This document shows positions 1 to 7,506 of a stretch of 64,000 nucleotides of DNA, piece by piece. The stretch spans positions 76,305-140,304 of the forward strand of contig OMVU01000002.1 of assembly GCA_900314565.1 (NCBI GenBank). Direction: 5' to 3'. The first letter of the stretch is position 1, and each line of letters starts with the position of its first letter. The DNA is from an uncultured Eubacteriales bacterium. Lineage in GTDB: Bacteria > Bacillota > Clostridia > Lachnospirales > Lachnospiraceae. A program made the position numbers and the translations under genes. The notes under the pieces are model-generated. The model saw only the letters and a list, made by a program, of their open reading frames with translations. It was not told the origin of the DNA and did no database searches.

Positions 1-112
1 TTTCTGCCGTGTAGGCGCTCGTGCTGTAGAGCATCACAAGCCCGAAGCCGACCAGCAGCAGAATGACGGCAACTAAATTGTAATCGTAATAATCCGCCTT
101 CCGTAATTTCAA
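1..112 (-). CDS. ftsW: FtsW-like SEDS cell-division protein, N-terminal fragment
   Basis: Only about 37 codons are present; the gene runs off the left edge. The minus strand reads M-K-L-R-K-A-D and then YDYNLVAV followed by a hydrophobic stretch with GFGLVMLYSTSAY. A short cytoplasmic leader followed by a first helix containing MLYSTSA is characteristic of FtsW/RodA SEDS glycosyltransferases that polymerise peptidoglycan, and the Y-D-Y-N-L lead-in resembles clostridial FtsW. The likely start is TTG at 112, overlapping the TGA of the Hpt gene, which suggests translational coupling. RodA or SpoVE cannot be excluded from so little sequence. Confidence 0.7.
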   Translation of the reverse strand, partial: MKLRKADYYDYNLVAVILLLVGFGLVMLYSTSAYTAE

Positions 113-465
113 TCCGTTCCACCCATAATCTTCAGAAAGTCCTGCTGTGCACTCCGCATCTCATCGTAATCCTCCTGAAGGCTGTCAAGGTCTCTCAGTC
201 CTCTCAGATCCTCGACGACCTTGCACACGCTCTCATAGAGCGGAGTCAGTCCCAGCGCCGCTGCCGATCCCTTCAGCGTGTGGGCAGCGTTAAAAGCCTC
301 CTGATAGTCCTTTTTCTCAAGCGATTCCAAAAGCATATCAAAAGCCGGTTCTTTTGTAAACTTAAAAAGGAAATCCAGATACATCTCCGTGTCACCGAGA
401 AAGCGCGCAAGTGCACCGTCCGTATCGCATCCCTGATCCCTGAGATCCTTTATGATTTCCCGCAT
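109..465 (-). CDS. Hpt (histidine phosphotransfer) domain protein
   Basis: A 118-residue protein made of a single Hpt domain. The phosphoacceptor motif AAHTLKGSAAALGL lies around residues 60-74 with His62 as the expected phosphorylated residue. Stand-alone Hpt proteins relay phosphate between a hybrid kinase and a response regulator. No kinase or regulator is visible here, so its partners are unknown. It overlaps the upstream DUF5662 gene by 16 bases, and its stop overlaps the TTG start of ftsW, so it is probably cotranscribed with cell-envelope genes. A link to division is inference from position only. Confidence 0.85.
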   Translation of the reverse strand: MREIIKDLRDQGCDTDGALARFLGDTEMYLDFLFKFTKEPAFDMLLESLEKKDYQEAFNAAHTLKGSAAALGLTPLYESVCKVVEDLRGLRDLDSLQEDYDEMRSAQQDFLKIMGGTD

Positions 466-1022
466 CCGCCTTTTCGCCTCCCATCTTTTCTGAGAAAGAC
501 CCTTCGAATGTAGTTGACCGTATAATCTTCTCCCCGCTCAGCCCACATGGTGAGCAGGAATTCCATCTGCTGCAGCGTGACCGGATGAATGTACCAGGAC
601 CGGTCCTTCGCCGCGAGGAAATATTCGAGCGGGCTTCTGTCCGTATAGGCATCTCCCTTGTACACGCGGGATGCGCTCACCCGGTCAAAAATCATCTCCG
701 CGACATACTTTCTCGGCATCTGCATGCCTCCGAGGCCTCTGCCCTCCGGCGCATTCATGTCATAATCGATCCAGTATTCATAGTGATGCTTGTTGCGGCC
801 TTTGTGATGCAGCCAGGCCCTTGAAACACCTGTCGCCTCGCGCTCGGCATTATTCGGACTTCTGGTGCCCTGATAATACTTCGCGCCGACCAGGAACTCT
901 TCCGGGCTCAGCTTCGAGAGATCATGCAGGAGTCCCTGCTGATAGAGGCCGGCCCGAAAACAGTATCCCATGACCAGATTATGATGTTTTGTGATAGTCT
1001 TCAGATGTCCCAGTACGTTCAT
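450..1022 (-). CDS. DUF5662 family protein
   Basis: A 190-residue cytosolic protein matching the DUF5662 pattern: an N-terminal His-rich start (TKHHNLVMGYCFRAGL), then LLHDLSKLSPEEF, then HHKGRNKHHYEYW. The H-D followed by clustered His residues suggests a metal-dependent HD-like fold, but no activity is established. The start at 1022 has AAGGA about nine bases upstream. The gap from the GH13 stop is 12 bases and it overlaps the Hpt gene, so it sits inside a four-gene operon ending in ftsW. The function is unknown. Confidence 0.8.
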   Translation of the reverse strand: MNVLGHLKTITKHHNLVMGYCFRAGLYQQGLLHDLSKLSPEEFLVGAKYYQGTRSPNNAEREATGVSRAWLHHKGRNKHHYEYWIDYDMNAPEGRGLGGMQMPRKYVAEMIFDRVSASRVYKGDAYTDRSPLEYFLAAKDRSWYIHPVTLQQMEFLLTMWAERGEDYTVNYIRRVFLRKDGRRKGGCGKS

Positions 1023-1034
1023 GATCTGCTTTCC

Positions 1035-3179
1035 TTATCCGTTGCTGTTCTCCCGGTCTCTTCGGGTACCTGTAAGGACCGTCACCGATCTTGCAGGGAC
1101 CGTGATAAATTTCTGCTCATCCGGGAAAAGAAGAGGTTCCCCGGCCGGTTCGGCAAGCAAAGCCTCCTCGGCCTCCCGGACGGCGCGAAGAAGAGCTTCC
1201 GTACTATGCCGTTTCTCCTCCGGAGAGTCTGCCTCTTCCGCAAGAGCGGTCTTTTTCGCATGATCCCTGTAGGAGGCGAGCTTGTCCTCGGAAGGCTCTC
1301 CGTCAGTGCTTGTCCGTACGGCGTATTCCTCCGCAAGCCTCATTTCCCGGTCCTGCGCCTCAGCCAGGCGTGCCTTCGCTGCGTGAAGACGGACTTCCGC
1401 ATTGGCTCTCGCCATGTCCTTTGCATTTTTCAGCGCGGCGATCAGGACTTCTTTCTCCTCGTCCCGGGCCGTCTCCAGTGCCTTCTGCCATGTTCTCCCC
1501 TCAGGAAGAACAGGAAGGGCGAACGTGTGCGGTTCCCAGAAAGCATTATATGCTATGTACAGATACTCATCCGTACCGCCGGAACCCTCCGCATAGCGGG
1601 GATTGTACATGGCGGCGACGGACCTGACCTTCGGATCCTGCTCTGTGAACCATGCGCGCGTGTCGTGGAAAGAAATATCCGGACAGCCGGTATTCTTATA
1701 ATCGATCCCTCTGTAAGGGAAGCGGTTCTTTAAGATCGGATGCGTCTTTCTGAATCGGATAAGATCCATGACGAAAGCCCGGAGATCTCTGTTCCTTCTC
1801 AGCCCGGACCAGTTCACCCAGCCGGTCGGATCATCCGACGCGTAGGCGTTGTTGTTGCCGCCCTGAGAGTTCCCGAGTTCATCGCCCGCATAGAGAAGCG
1901 GGATCCCCTGTGCCAGGAAAACATAGGAGAGCGCATTCCGGATCTGCTTTTTCCGGAGATTGATGATGTTCTTTTTCTTTGTCTCCCCCTCGACGCCGCA
2001 GTTCCAGCTGAAGTTCTCGGAGGATCCGTCATAATTGTTCTCGCCGTTTGCGTCATTGTGCTTTTCATTGTACGAGACAAGGTCGGCGAGCGTAAATCCG
2101 TTCACGTTCGCGATGTAATTGACGCACCCCACTGAGCCGTCATTCCTCACGAGGATGTTCCGGAAGGATCCGATCGTCCCCTCGTCTCCCTTCAGGAAGC
2201 GGCGCGCGTCCGTCTGAAATCCGCCGTTGCAGGACGCAAGGGTCCTTACCTTGGGCACCCGCTTTCCGTAAACAGCGCTTCCCTCCACGTATTCAAAAAA
2301 GAGCTTTGTCCTCGCGAGGATCGGATCTCTGGCGATCAGGTCGGAACGGACGCCGGCTCCGACAAAGTGGAATCCGTCGACGTGATACGCGATCTTCCAG
2401 TAACGGAGCGCTTTCATGACGAGCATCATGTCTGCCGTCTCCGGTATATAGAATTCCATAATGCACTCGATTCCGGCATCATGGAGGGCTTTGATCATTT
2501 TTTTCATTTCCGTGACGGAATCCTCTGAAAATGAAAAACTCTGCTTCGGCGCGAAGTAAAAATTATCCTTCGCATAGCCCCAGTAATTCTTTTTCGCTCT
2601 CCCGGTCTCCTCTCCTTCGGAGAAATCGATGCCCGCCTGTCGGACCCGGAGTGAATCGTCCCACTCATAGGCCGGCATGAGCTCGACCGCATTGAAGCCC
2701 ATCTCCGCAATGTACGGGATCTTCTGCACAAGACCGCGGAACGTGCCTTTATTCCGCACGCCCGACCCGGGATCCATGGTAAATCCCCGGACATGCAGCT
2801 TATAAATCATAAGATCCGCCATCGGGATCGCAGGCATCTTCTCGCTGCCCCAGGAAAAGCGCTCGTTATCCGTGTAGGAGACGCCGTGCAGGATGCGCTT
2901 CGCGTACGGATCCGGCACTTTTTTTCCTCCGATCACAAAATAATATCCTTCATTGATCCTTCGTGAGGTCCTGATCTTAACGCTTGCGACCTCGCCGATC
3001 CGCTGATCGACCGGCAGAGGGATTTCCTGCACAATATCCTCTCCTGACGGATCTGTCAGAATAAGCCGGGCTTCCTTGTCGTCCGGGACCGTCACAGAAA
3101 AATTCACGCCCCCCGGAACATACTCTGCCCCCATGATCCTGGGGTCGCCCTGTTCCACAATATAAACGTTATTCGCCAT
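1035..3179 (-). CDS. GH13 isoamylase/GlgX-like protein with degenerate catalytic motifs
   Basis: 714 residues: an N-terminal CBM48-like beta domain (about 1-130), a GH13 barrel (about 130-560) and a C-terminal beta domain interrupted by a charged helical insertion (about 590-690). The fold is recognised from GlgX/isoamylase stretches such as GFTLADLVSYNEKHNDANGE and PLLYAGDELGNSQGGNNNAY. The catalytic regions are broken. The nucleophile motif GFRFD reads GFHFV (His271, Val273), the HD before GFTLAD reads V-N (359-360), and region I DVVYNH is replaced; only the acid-base-like Glu296 remains. It is therefore probably not an active debranching enzyme and may bind glycan or act as a scaffold. The ATG at 3179 follows GGGGGTGGAG. 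An upstream in-frame ATG at 3239 lies before the predicted promoter start and is rejected. Confidence 0.85.
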   Translation of the reverse strand: MANNVYIVEQGDPRIMGAEYVPGGVNFSVTVPDDKEARLILTDPSGEDIVQEIPLPVDQRIGEVASVKIRTSRRINEGYYFVIGGKKVPDPYAKRILHGVSYTDNERFSWGSEKMPAIPMADLMIYKLHVRGFTMDPGSGVRNKGTFRGLVQKIPYIAEMGFNAVELMPAYEWDDSLRVRQAGIDFSEGEETGRAKKNYWGYAKDNFYFAPKQSFSFSEDSVTEMKKMIKALHDAGIECIMEFYIPETADMMLVMKALRYWKIAYHVDGFHFVGAGVRSDLIARDPILARTKLFFEYVEGSAVYGKRVPKVRTLASCNGGFQTDARRFLKGDEGTIGSFRNILVRNDGSVGCVNYIANVNGFTLADLVSYNEKHNDANGENNYDGSSENFSWNCGVEGETKKKNIINLRKKQIRNALSYVFLAQGIPLLYAGDELGNSQGGNNNAYASDDPTGWVNWSGLRRNRDLRAFVMDLIRFRKTHPILKNRFPYRGIDYKNTGCPDISFHDTRAWFTEQDPKVRSVAAMYNPRYAEGSGGTDEYLYIAYNAFWEPHTFALPVLPEGRTWQKALETARDEEKEVLIAALKNAKDMARANAEVRLHAAKARLAEAQDREMRLAEEYAVRTSTDGEPSEDKLASYRDHAKKTALAEEADSPEEKRHSTEALLRAVREAEEALLAEPAGEPLLFPDEQKFITVPARSVTVLTGTRRDRENSNG

Positions 3180-3227
3180 ACTCCACCCCCAAATAACACC
3201 CTTACCCACAACATCATTAACCAATAT

Positions 3228-3256
3228 ATTATAAACCATTTCGTGTTGCTTTTGAA
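3228..3256 (-). promoter_or_regulatory. Predicted sigma-A promoter of the GH13-DUF5662-Hpt-ftsW operon
   Basis: On the minus strand a -35 TTCAAA (3251-3256) and a -10 TATAAT (3228-3233) are separated by 17 bases. Transcription would begin near 3221, supporting the downstream GH13 start at 3179. The remaining divergent gap (3257-3497) holds a degenerate GC-rich palindromic stretch around 3345-3460 that resembles the family A repeats elsewhere in the window, and no further gene. Confidence 0.6.
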
Positions 3257-3497
3257 AGTATTATCTGATATTCTCAGTTTGTGGCTGTTCTTCACAGTCC
3301 TGCCCGCTGAAAGGCCGGAATCAGCCGGCCGGTAAGAGCGGCAGTTCATACTATGCAGCATGATCCGCGCTGCCGCGCTGTGCGGCTGTTCGTATCGGGG
3401 TGCCTGTGCGAGCAGGCTCTCACCGCGCATTATGCGCCATCCGCGCACCGCCTGAAGGTACGCGTAAATGTTTATTAAACGAATGGAGGTATTTTCC

Positions 3498-3815
3498 TTG
3501 GCTGATTTTGAAAATCTGAATTCTGAAGAAGAAATGGATCTCGGTATTATCACCCTCACACTTGACGATGACAGCGAAGTCGACTGCGCGATCCTCGCGA
3601 TCTTCCCGGTCAACGGCAAAGACTATATTGCACTCCTGCCGCTGGACGAGGAAGAAGACGACGATGAGGTCCTGATCTATCGTTTCATCGACAAGGGCGA
3701 TGACGAAGATCCGGAAATCGAGAACATCGAAGATGACGACGAGTACGATGCTGTCGCAGACGCATTCGACGAACTTCTCGACGAAATGGAATTTGATGAG
3801 GAGGAAGAGGACTGA
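3498..3815 (+). CDS. DUF1292 domain protein (YrzB-like)
   Basis: A 105-residue very acidic protein with the DUF1292 pattern: IITLTLDDDSEVDCAILAIF, then DYIALLPLDE, an acidic run, then VLIYRF. The second half is nearly all Asp and Glu. The family is widespread in Firmicutes, and its function is unknown. The start is TTG at 3498, chosen because GGAGG (3485-3489) lies eight bases upstream; a nearer-N-terminal ATG at 3468 would place this Shine-Dalgarno inside the gene. It is convergent with dut, with only 29 bases between the stops. Confidence 0.88.
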   Translation: MADFENLNSEEEMDLGIITLTLDDDSEVDCAILAIFPVNGKDYIALLPLDEEEDDDEVLIYRFIDKGDDEDPEIENIEDDDEYDAVADAFDELLDEMEFDEEEED

Positions 3816-3844
3816 TCTCTTCCCCTCAGAAGATACTGCTTTTA

Positions 3845-4369
3845 TCAGCGGGGCGCTCCGGCCGCACTCTCCGTGCTTCCGAAGCCCCCGTTTCTTTTTC
3901 CCTTTGCATCGTCTGCGTACGTGATCCCGAACGGCATGAAGATCCCCTGCAGAAAACCGTCTCCCCTCTTCAGTGAAAGGGTCCGCCCCTCGTTGGAGTC
4001 ATTTGTGATCTTCGCGAAAATATGGCCTTCATTGTCCGAATAATAGTAATCGCTGTCGATCACGCCGACCGTGTTGTTGAGCTGCAGCCTGAACTTGAAG
4101 CCGAGGCCGCTCCTCGGATAGAGAAGAAGGACCCATCCCTCCTCCATGCGCGCCCGTATTCCCGTCGGGATCTTTACGGTCTCCCCCGGAGCAAGTACAA
4201 TGTCCGACGTCAGGAAAAAGTCATAGCCTGCAGATCCGGACGTTGCGCGGCGCGGAAGGCAGATCCCGTCATAGATTTCCCTGATCTCCGATATCCCGGG
4301 GAACGCGTCTTTCATGGCTTCCTCAAAATTCTCAAAACTGACCTTTTCAAATTCCGCTATTCTCTCCAT
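3845..4369 (-). CDS. dut: dUTP diphosphatase
   Basis: A 174-residue trimeric-type dUTPase that hydrolyses dUTP to dUMP and pyrophosphate. Motif 1 is ATSGSAGYDFF, motif 2 is PRSGLG, motif 3 is GVIDSDYYYSDNEGHIFAKI, motif 4 is RGDGFLQGIF, and motif 5 at the C-terminus is RNGGFGST. An extra N-terminal segment of about 40 residues precedes motif 1, making it longer than the roughly 150-residue bacterial norm, and the YYYSDNEGH insert in motif 3 is unusual next to the common SDYRGE. The ATG at 4369 follows GGAG with five bases spacing. A short element shared with the GNAT gene lies 32-60 bases upstream. Confidence 0.92.
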   Translation of the reverse strand: MERIAEFEKVSFENFEEAMKDAFPGISEIREIYDGICLPRRATSGSAGYDFFLTSDIVLAPGETVKIPTGIRARMEEGWVLLLYPRSGLGFKFRLQLNNTVGVIDSDYYYSDNEGHIFAKITNDSNEGRTLSLKRGDGFLQGIFMPFGITYADDAKGKRNGGFGSTESAAGAPR

Positions 4370-4455
4370 CTGGACTCCTTTCATCGGTATTTCTCACAGT
4401 CTCCCAGGCAATTGCGAAAATCTGTGCTTCATGGAAATCGTGTGAACATTAAACA

Positions 4456-4552
4456 GGGCTGCCGCACTCAGAAGAAAGAGCACTGTACACGGCTGACATT
4501 TGAAATGCTCTCCGCCCGTACAGCGGTCTTCCGCTCTGATGCGGCAGCCCCT
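4456..4552 (-). terminator. Large nested hairpin downstream of pnp
   Basis: The outer arms GGGCTGCCGCA and TGCGGCAGCCC pair over about 97 bases, with an inner stem (CTGTAC with GTACAG). On the minus strand the last arm is followed by TGTTTAATG. It lies between pnp and dut and shares its arm sequence with hairpins at 21265-21360 and 58674-58823, so it is a member of a repeat family as well as a likely terminator. Confidence 0.6.
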
Positions 4553-4580
4553 GATGATTCTTTATTCTCTGTTAAATTCT

Positions 4581-4661
4581 CGCTCGCGAGAATTAGCGCG
4601 GGATTCGGGTCAGCGTAAGCTGACATCTTCCAAACCGAATCCCTGCGCATCCTCGCGGAGC
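4581..4661. repeat. Intergenic structured repeat, family B copy 1
   Basis: Nested palindrome: outer CGCTCGCGAG with CTCGCGGAGCG, middle GCGCGGGATTCGG with CCGAATCCCTGCGC, and an inner hairpin GTCAGC-GTAA-GCTGAC. A second copy with many compensating or shared bases lies at 21034-21117 upstream of the topoisomerase B gene. Confidence 0.7.
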
Positions 4662-4662
4662 G

Positions 4663-4759
4663 TTTATCTCAGTGGGGGATTGTAACTCGCCACTGAGACG
4701 AGCAGGATATTAATCTATCCCCCGCTTATAGAAGCAGGAGTCTTTCCCACTGAGATAAA
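4663..4759. repeat. Inverted repeat abutting the pnp stop codon
   Basis: A perfect 14-base inverted repeat: TTTATCTCAGTGGG at 4663-4676 and its complement at 4746-4759, the latter ending one base before the pnp stop codon. The 69-base loop contains another CCACTGAG at about 4691-4698 that could pair alternatively with the left arm, plus GGGGGAT paired with ATCCCCC. Two mutually exclusive folds are possible. Confidence 0.6.
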
Positions 4760-6895
4760 TTATTCCGGATCCGCCGAAGCGACAACTCTTCCGATCGTGC
4801 CGTCTTTCGGGCAGTCCTTAATGGAGAAGCTGATCCTTCCCATCTTGTCCTTGCCGAGGCAGATCGCGCGGACGACATCACCGATCTGAAGGACATCTTC
4901 CACCTTATTGATACGCGTGTTGGCGATCTTCGAGATATGCACCATGGCTTCCTTGCCCGGCGCGAACTCGAGGAATGCGCCGAACTCCTTGATGGAGACG
5001 ACCTTTCCTGTGAGGATCATGCCCTTCTCGAAATCCGTCGTGATGATGCGGATCGTCTCGAGCGCCTGCTCCATCTTATCCGGATCCTGTCCGCAGACGG
5101 AAACAGAGCCATCGTCCTCGATGTCGATCGATACATCGTATGCTGCGATAATAGCGTTGATATTCTTGCCCTTCTGGCCGACAACGTCGCCGATCTTCTC
5201 CGGATTGATCTTGATCTGGACGATCTTCGGCGCATATCTGGAGACTTCCGCTCTCGGCTTTGCGATGACCGGCTCCATGACCTCTGTGAGGATGTACTCT
5301 CTCGCCTCTTTCGTGCGGGCGATCGCTTCCTCGACGATCTGTCTTGTCAGACCGTGGATCTTGATATCCATCTGGATGGCTGTGATACCGTCATGCGTAC
5401 CGGCGACCTTGAAGTCCATGTCGCCGAAGAAGTCCTCGAGACCCTGAATATCCGTGAGAACGATATAGTCGTCATCTGTCTCGCCGGTCACAAGACCGCA
5501 GGAGATACCGGCAACGCTCTTTTTGATCGGAACACCTGCTGCCATGAGCGCCATGGAAGAAGCGCAGATGGAAGCCTGCGATGTCGATCCGTTGGATTCG
5601 AATGTCTCGGAGACCGCACGGATCGCATACGGGAACTCTTCCTTGGACGGGAGCATCGGAATGAGGGCTTTCTCAGCAAGAGCGCCGTGGCCGATCTCGC
5701 GCCGTCCCGGTCCTCTTGACGGCTTTGTCTCGCCGACAGAGTAGGACGGGAAGTTATACTGGTGCATATATCTTGCTTCCGTAATATACGGATTCAGGCC
5801 TTCGATGCGCTGTGCATCGGAGAGCGGGGCAAGTGTGACAACGTCACAGATCTGTGTCTGTCCTCTCGTGAACATTGCAGAACCGTGCGCTCTCGGGATC
5901 AGATCGACCTCCGCTGCGAGCGGGCGGATCTCCCTGATGGAACGTCCGTCCGGGCGCTTGTGATCCTTGAGGATCATCTTGCGGACGGTCTTCTTCTGAT
6001 ACTGATAGAGCGCATCACCGATCAGGCCCATCCACTCTTCGTTATCAGCGTACTTTTCTTCGAATGCCGCTCTGATCTCAGCCACGTTCTTCTCACGTGT
6101 CTGCTTGTCATCCGTGAAAACGGCTTTCTCCATCTCTTCCGGCGGGCAGATTTCATAGAGTGCCTCGAAGAGCTCCTGCGGAATCTCATAATGGAGATAG
6201 TCATGCTTCTCCTTTCCGCACTCGGCGATGATCTTGTCAAAGAATTTAATGATTTCTTTGTTCACTTCATCGCACTTGTAGATCGCCTCGATCATCTTTT
6301 CTTCCGGGATCTCGTTGGCGCCTGCCTCGATCATGATGACCTTATCGCGTGTCGACGCGACTGTAAGGGAGAGGTCGGATTTCTCCTTCTCCTCATATCC
6401 CGGGTTCACAACGAATTCACCGTCGATCATGCCGAGCTGTGTCATCGCACACGGGCCGTCGAACGGAATGTCAGAAATGCTGGTCGCGAGCGCGGAGCCG
6501 AGCATTGCAACGACTTCCGGATCGCATGCCGGATCGACAGACATGACGAGATTGTTCAGCGTCACGTCGTTGCGGTAATCCTTCGGGAACAGCGGACGCA
6601 TCGGACGGTCGATCACGCGGCTCGTCAGGACCGCATGTGTGCTGGCCTTGCCCTCGCGCTTGTTGAAGCCGCCCGGGATCTTGCCGACCGCATACATCTT
6701 CTCCTCAAATTCCACGGAGAGCGGGAAGAAGTCGATTCCTTCTCTCGGGGCCTTTGATGCCGTAGCCGTGGACAGAACGACCGTATCACCGTAGTGCATA
6801 AAGCAGCATCCGTTCGCCTGCTTGCCCACACGGCCGATGTCGATCGTCAGTGTTTTTCCTGCGAGTTCCATTGAATAGCTTTTATATTCTCCCAT
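4760..6895 (-). CDS. pnp: Polyribonucleotide nucleotidyltransferase (PNPase)
   Basis: A 711-residue phosphorolytic 3'-5' exoribonuclease. The two RNase PH domains (about 1-220 and 300-540) are separated by the all-helical linker, followed by a KH domain (KINPEKIGDVVGQKGKNI) and an S1 domain (GMILTGKVVSIKEFGAFLEF). The catalytic half contains SQASICASSMALMAAGV and a D-DFFGDMDFKV segment. The start at 6895 (MGEYKSYSMEL) follows AAGGAAGG closely; an in-frame extension to 7000 is rejected because it lacks a Shine-Dalgarno and family similarity. It is the last gene of the rimP-to-pnp cluster, directly after rpsO as in many bacteria. Confidence 0.97.
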   Translation of the reverse strand: MGEYKSYSMELAGKTLTIDIGRVGKQANGCCFMHYGDTVVLSTATASKAPREGIDFFPLSVEFEEKMYAVGKIPGGFNKREGKASTHAVLTSRVIDRPMRPLFPKDYRNDVTLNNLVMSVDPACDPEVVAMLGSALATSISDIPFDGPCAMTQLGMIDGEFVVNPGYEEKEKSDLSLTVASTRDKVIMIEAGANEIPEEKMIEAIYKCDEVNKEIIKFFDKIIAECGKEKHDYLHYEIPQELFEALYEICPPEEMEKAVFTDDKQTREKNVAEIRAAFEEKYADNEEWMGLIGDALYQYQKKTVRKMILKDHKRPDGRSIREIRPLAAEVDLIPRAHGSAMFTRGQTQICDVVTLAPLSDAQRIEGLNPYITEARYMHQYNFPSYSVGETKPSRGPGRREIGHGALAEKALIPMLPSKEEFPYAIRAVSETFESNGSTSQASICASSMALMAAGVPIKKSVAGISCGLVTGETDDDYIVLTDIQGLEDFFGDMDFKVAGTHDGITAIQMDIKIHGLTRQIVEEAIARTKEAREYILTEVMEPVIAKPRAEVSRYAPKIVQIKINPEKIGDVVGQKGKNINAIIAAYDVSIDIEDDGSVSVCGQDPDKMEQALETIRIITTDFEKGMILTGKVVSIKEFGAFLEFAPGKEAMVHISKIANTRINKVEDVLQIGDVVRAICLGKDKMGRISFSIKDCPKDGTIGRVVASADPE

Positions 6896-6966
6896 TCTTC
6901 CTTCCTTCTGGCCGTATGGCCTGTTTTGCGCCTTGCGGCACGTTTTGTGTCCATAACGCAAATCAA

Positions 6967-6986
6967 GGGCAGGAAGTATCCTGCCC
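6967..6986 (-). terminator. Hairpin between rpsO and pnp
   Basis: Perfect 8-bp stem GGGCAGGA with TCCTGCCC around a 4-base loop, followed on the minus strand by TTGATTT. It occupies the rpsO-pnp spacer, where other bacteria carry a processing hairpin or attenuator; it may partly terminate rpsO mRNA or be a cleavage site. The role is inferred from position. Confidence 0.5.
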
Positions 6987-6999
6987 CGTATAAATTGCA

Positions 7000-7266
7000 T
7001 TACTTTCTGAGTCCGAGTCTCTCGATCAGTGAACGATAACGCTCAATATCTTTTTTCTTAAGATATGCAAGAAGGCTGCGTCTGTGGCCGACCATTTTCA
7101 GAAGACCTCTTCTTGAATGATGATCCTTCTTGTTTGCCTTCAGATGCTCTGTAAGCTCGTTGATACGTGCTGTGAGAACAGCTACCTGAACTTCCGGTGA
7201 ACCCGTGTCACCCTCTGTGCGGCCATATTCCGCCATAATTGCCTGCTTTTTTGCCTTGTCGATCAT
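7000..7266 (-). CDS. rpsO: 30S ribosomal protein S15
   Basis: An 88-residue protein of normal S15 length. Diagnostic segments are [36 protein letters not shown] and [12 protein letters not shown], ending in [13 protein letters not shown]. It binds 16S rRNA in the platform of the small subunit. The ATG at 7266 has GGAGG eight bases upstream; the longer frame from 7290 is rejected. It lies between ribF and pnp, the classical order for this cluster. Confidence 0.98.
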   Translation of the reverse strand: MIDKAKKQAIMAEYGRTEGDTGSPEVQVAVLTARINELTEHLKANKKDHHSRRGLLKMVGHRRSLLAYLKKKDIERYRSLIERLGLRK

Positions 7267-7414
7267 GTTTCTTTCCTCCTGTGGAATCATTTAATAACTG
7301 GCCTTCCATTCAGCGGCGGTTGGAGTTTCCGCTCCCCGAATGGAGGTGAAATGCCGTATCCCGGCAACGTGCACAAGTATATCATGCCGGTTCTTCTTAT
7401 GTCAAGCTGTTTTC

Positions 7415-7488
7415 AAGAACGCCTCAGCGTTCTTGCCGCGCCGCGCATGGTGCGAAGCACCTTCCTCTTTGCGCGGCTGCGATCCGCC
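7415..7488. repeat. Intergenic structured repeat, family A copy 1
   Basis: Two adjacent hairpins: AAGAACGC-CTCA-GCGTTCTT (7415-7434), then GCCGCGC...GCGCGGC enclosing GGTGC-GAA-GCACC (7449-7461), ending TGCGATCCGCC. It lies between ribF and rpsO. Further copies are at 18960, 43133, 54049, 54980 and 57085. Confidence 0.8.
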
Positions 7489-7506
7489 GGACATTCCGTA
7501 TGAACC

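Noticed and set aside
3180-3239. Upstream ATG extending the GH13 protein by 20 residues
   Set aside because: It lies upstream of the predicted transcription start and lacks a Shine-Dalgarno; the start at 3179 has a strong one.
6896-7000. Extended N-terminus for PNPase
   Set aside because: The added residues do not resemble PNPase, and the spacer contains a strong hairpin; the ATG at 6895 has a good ribosome-binding site.
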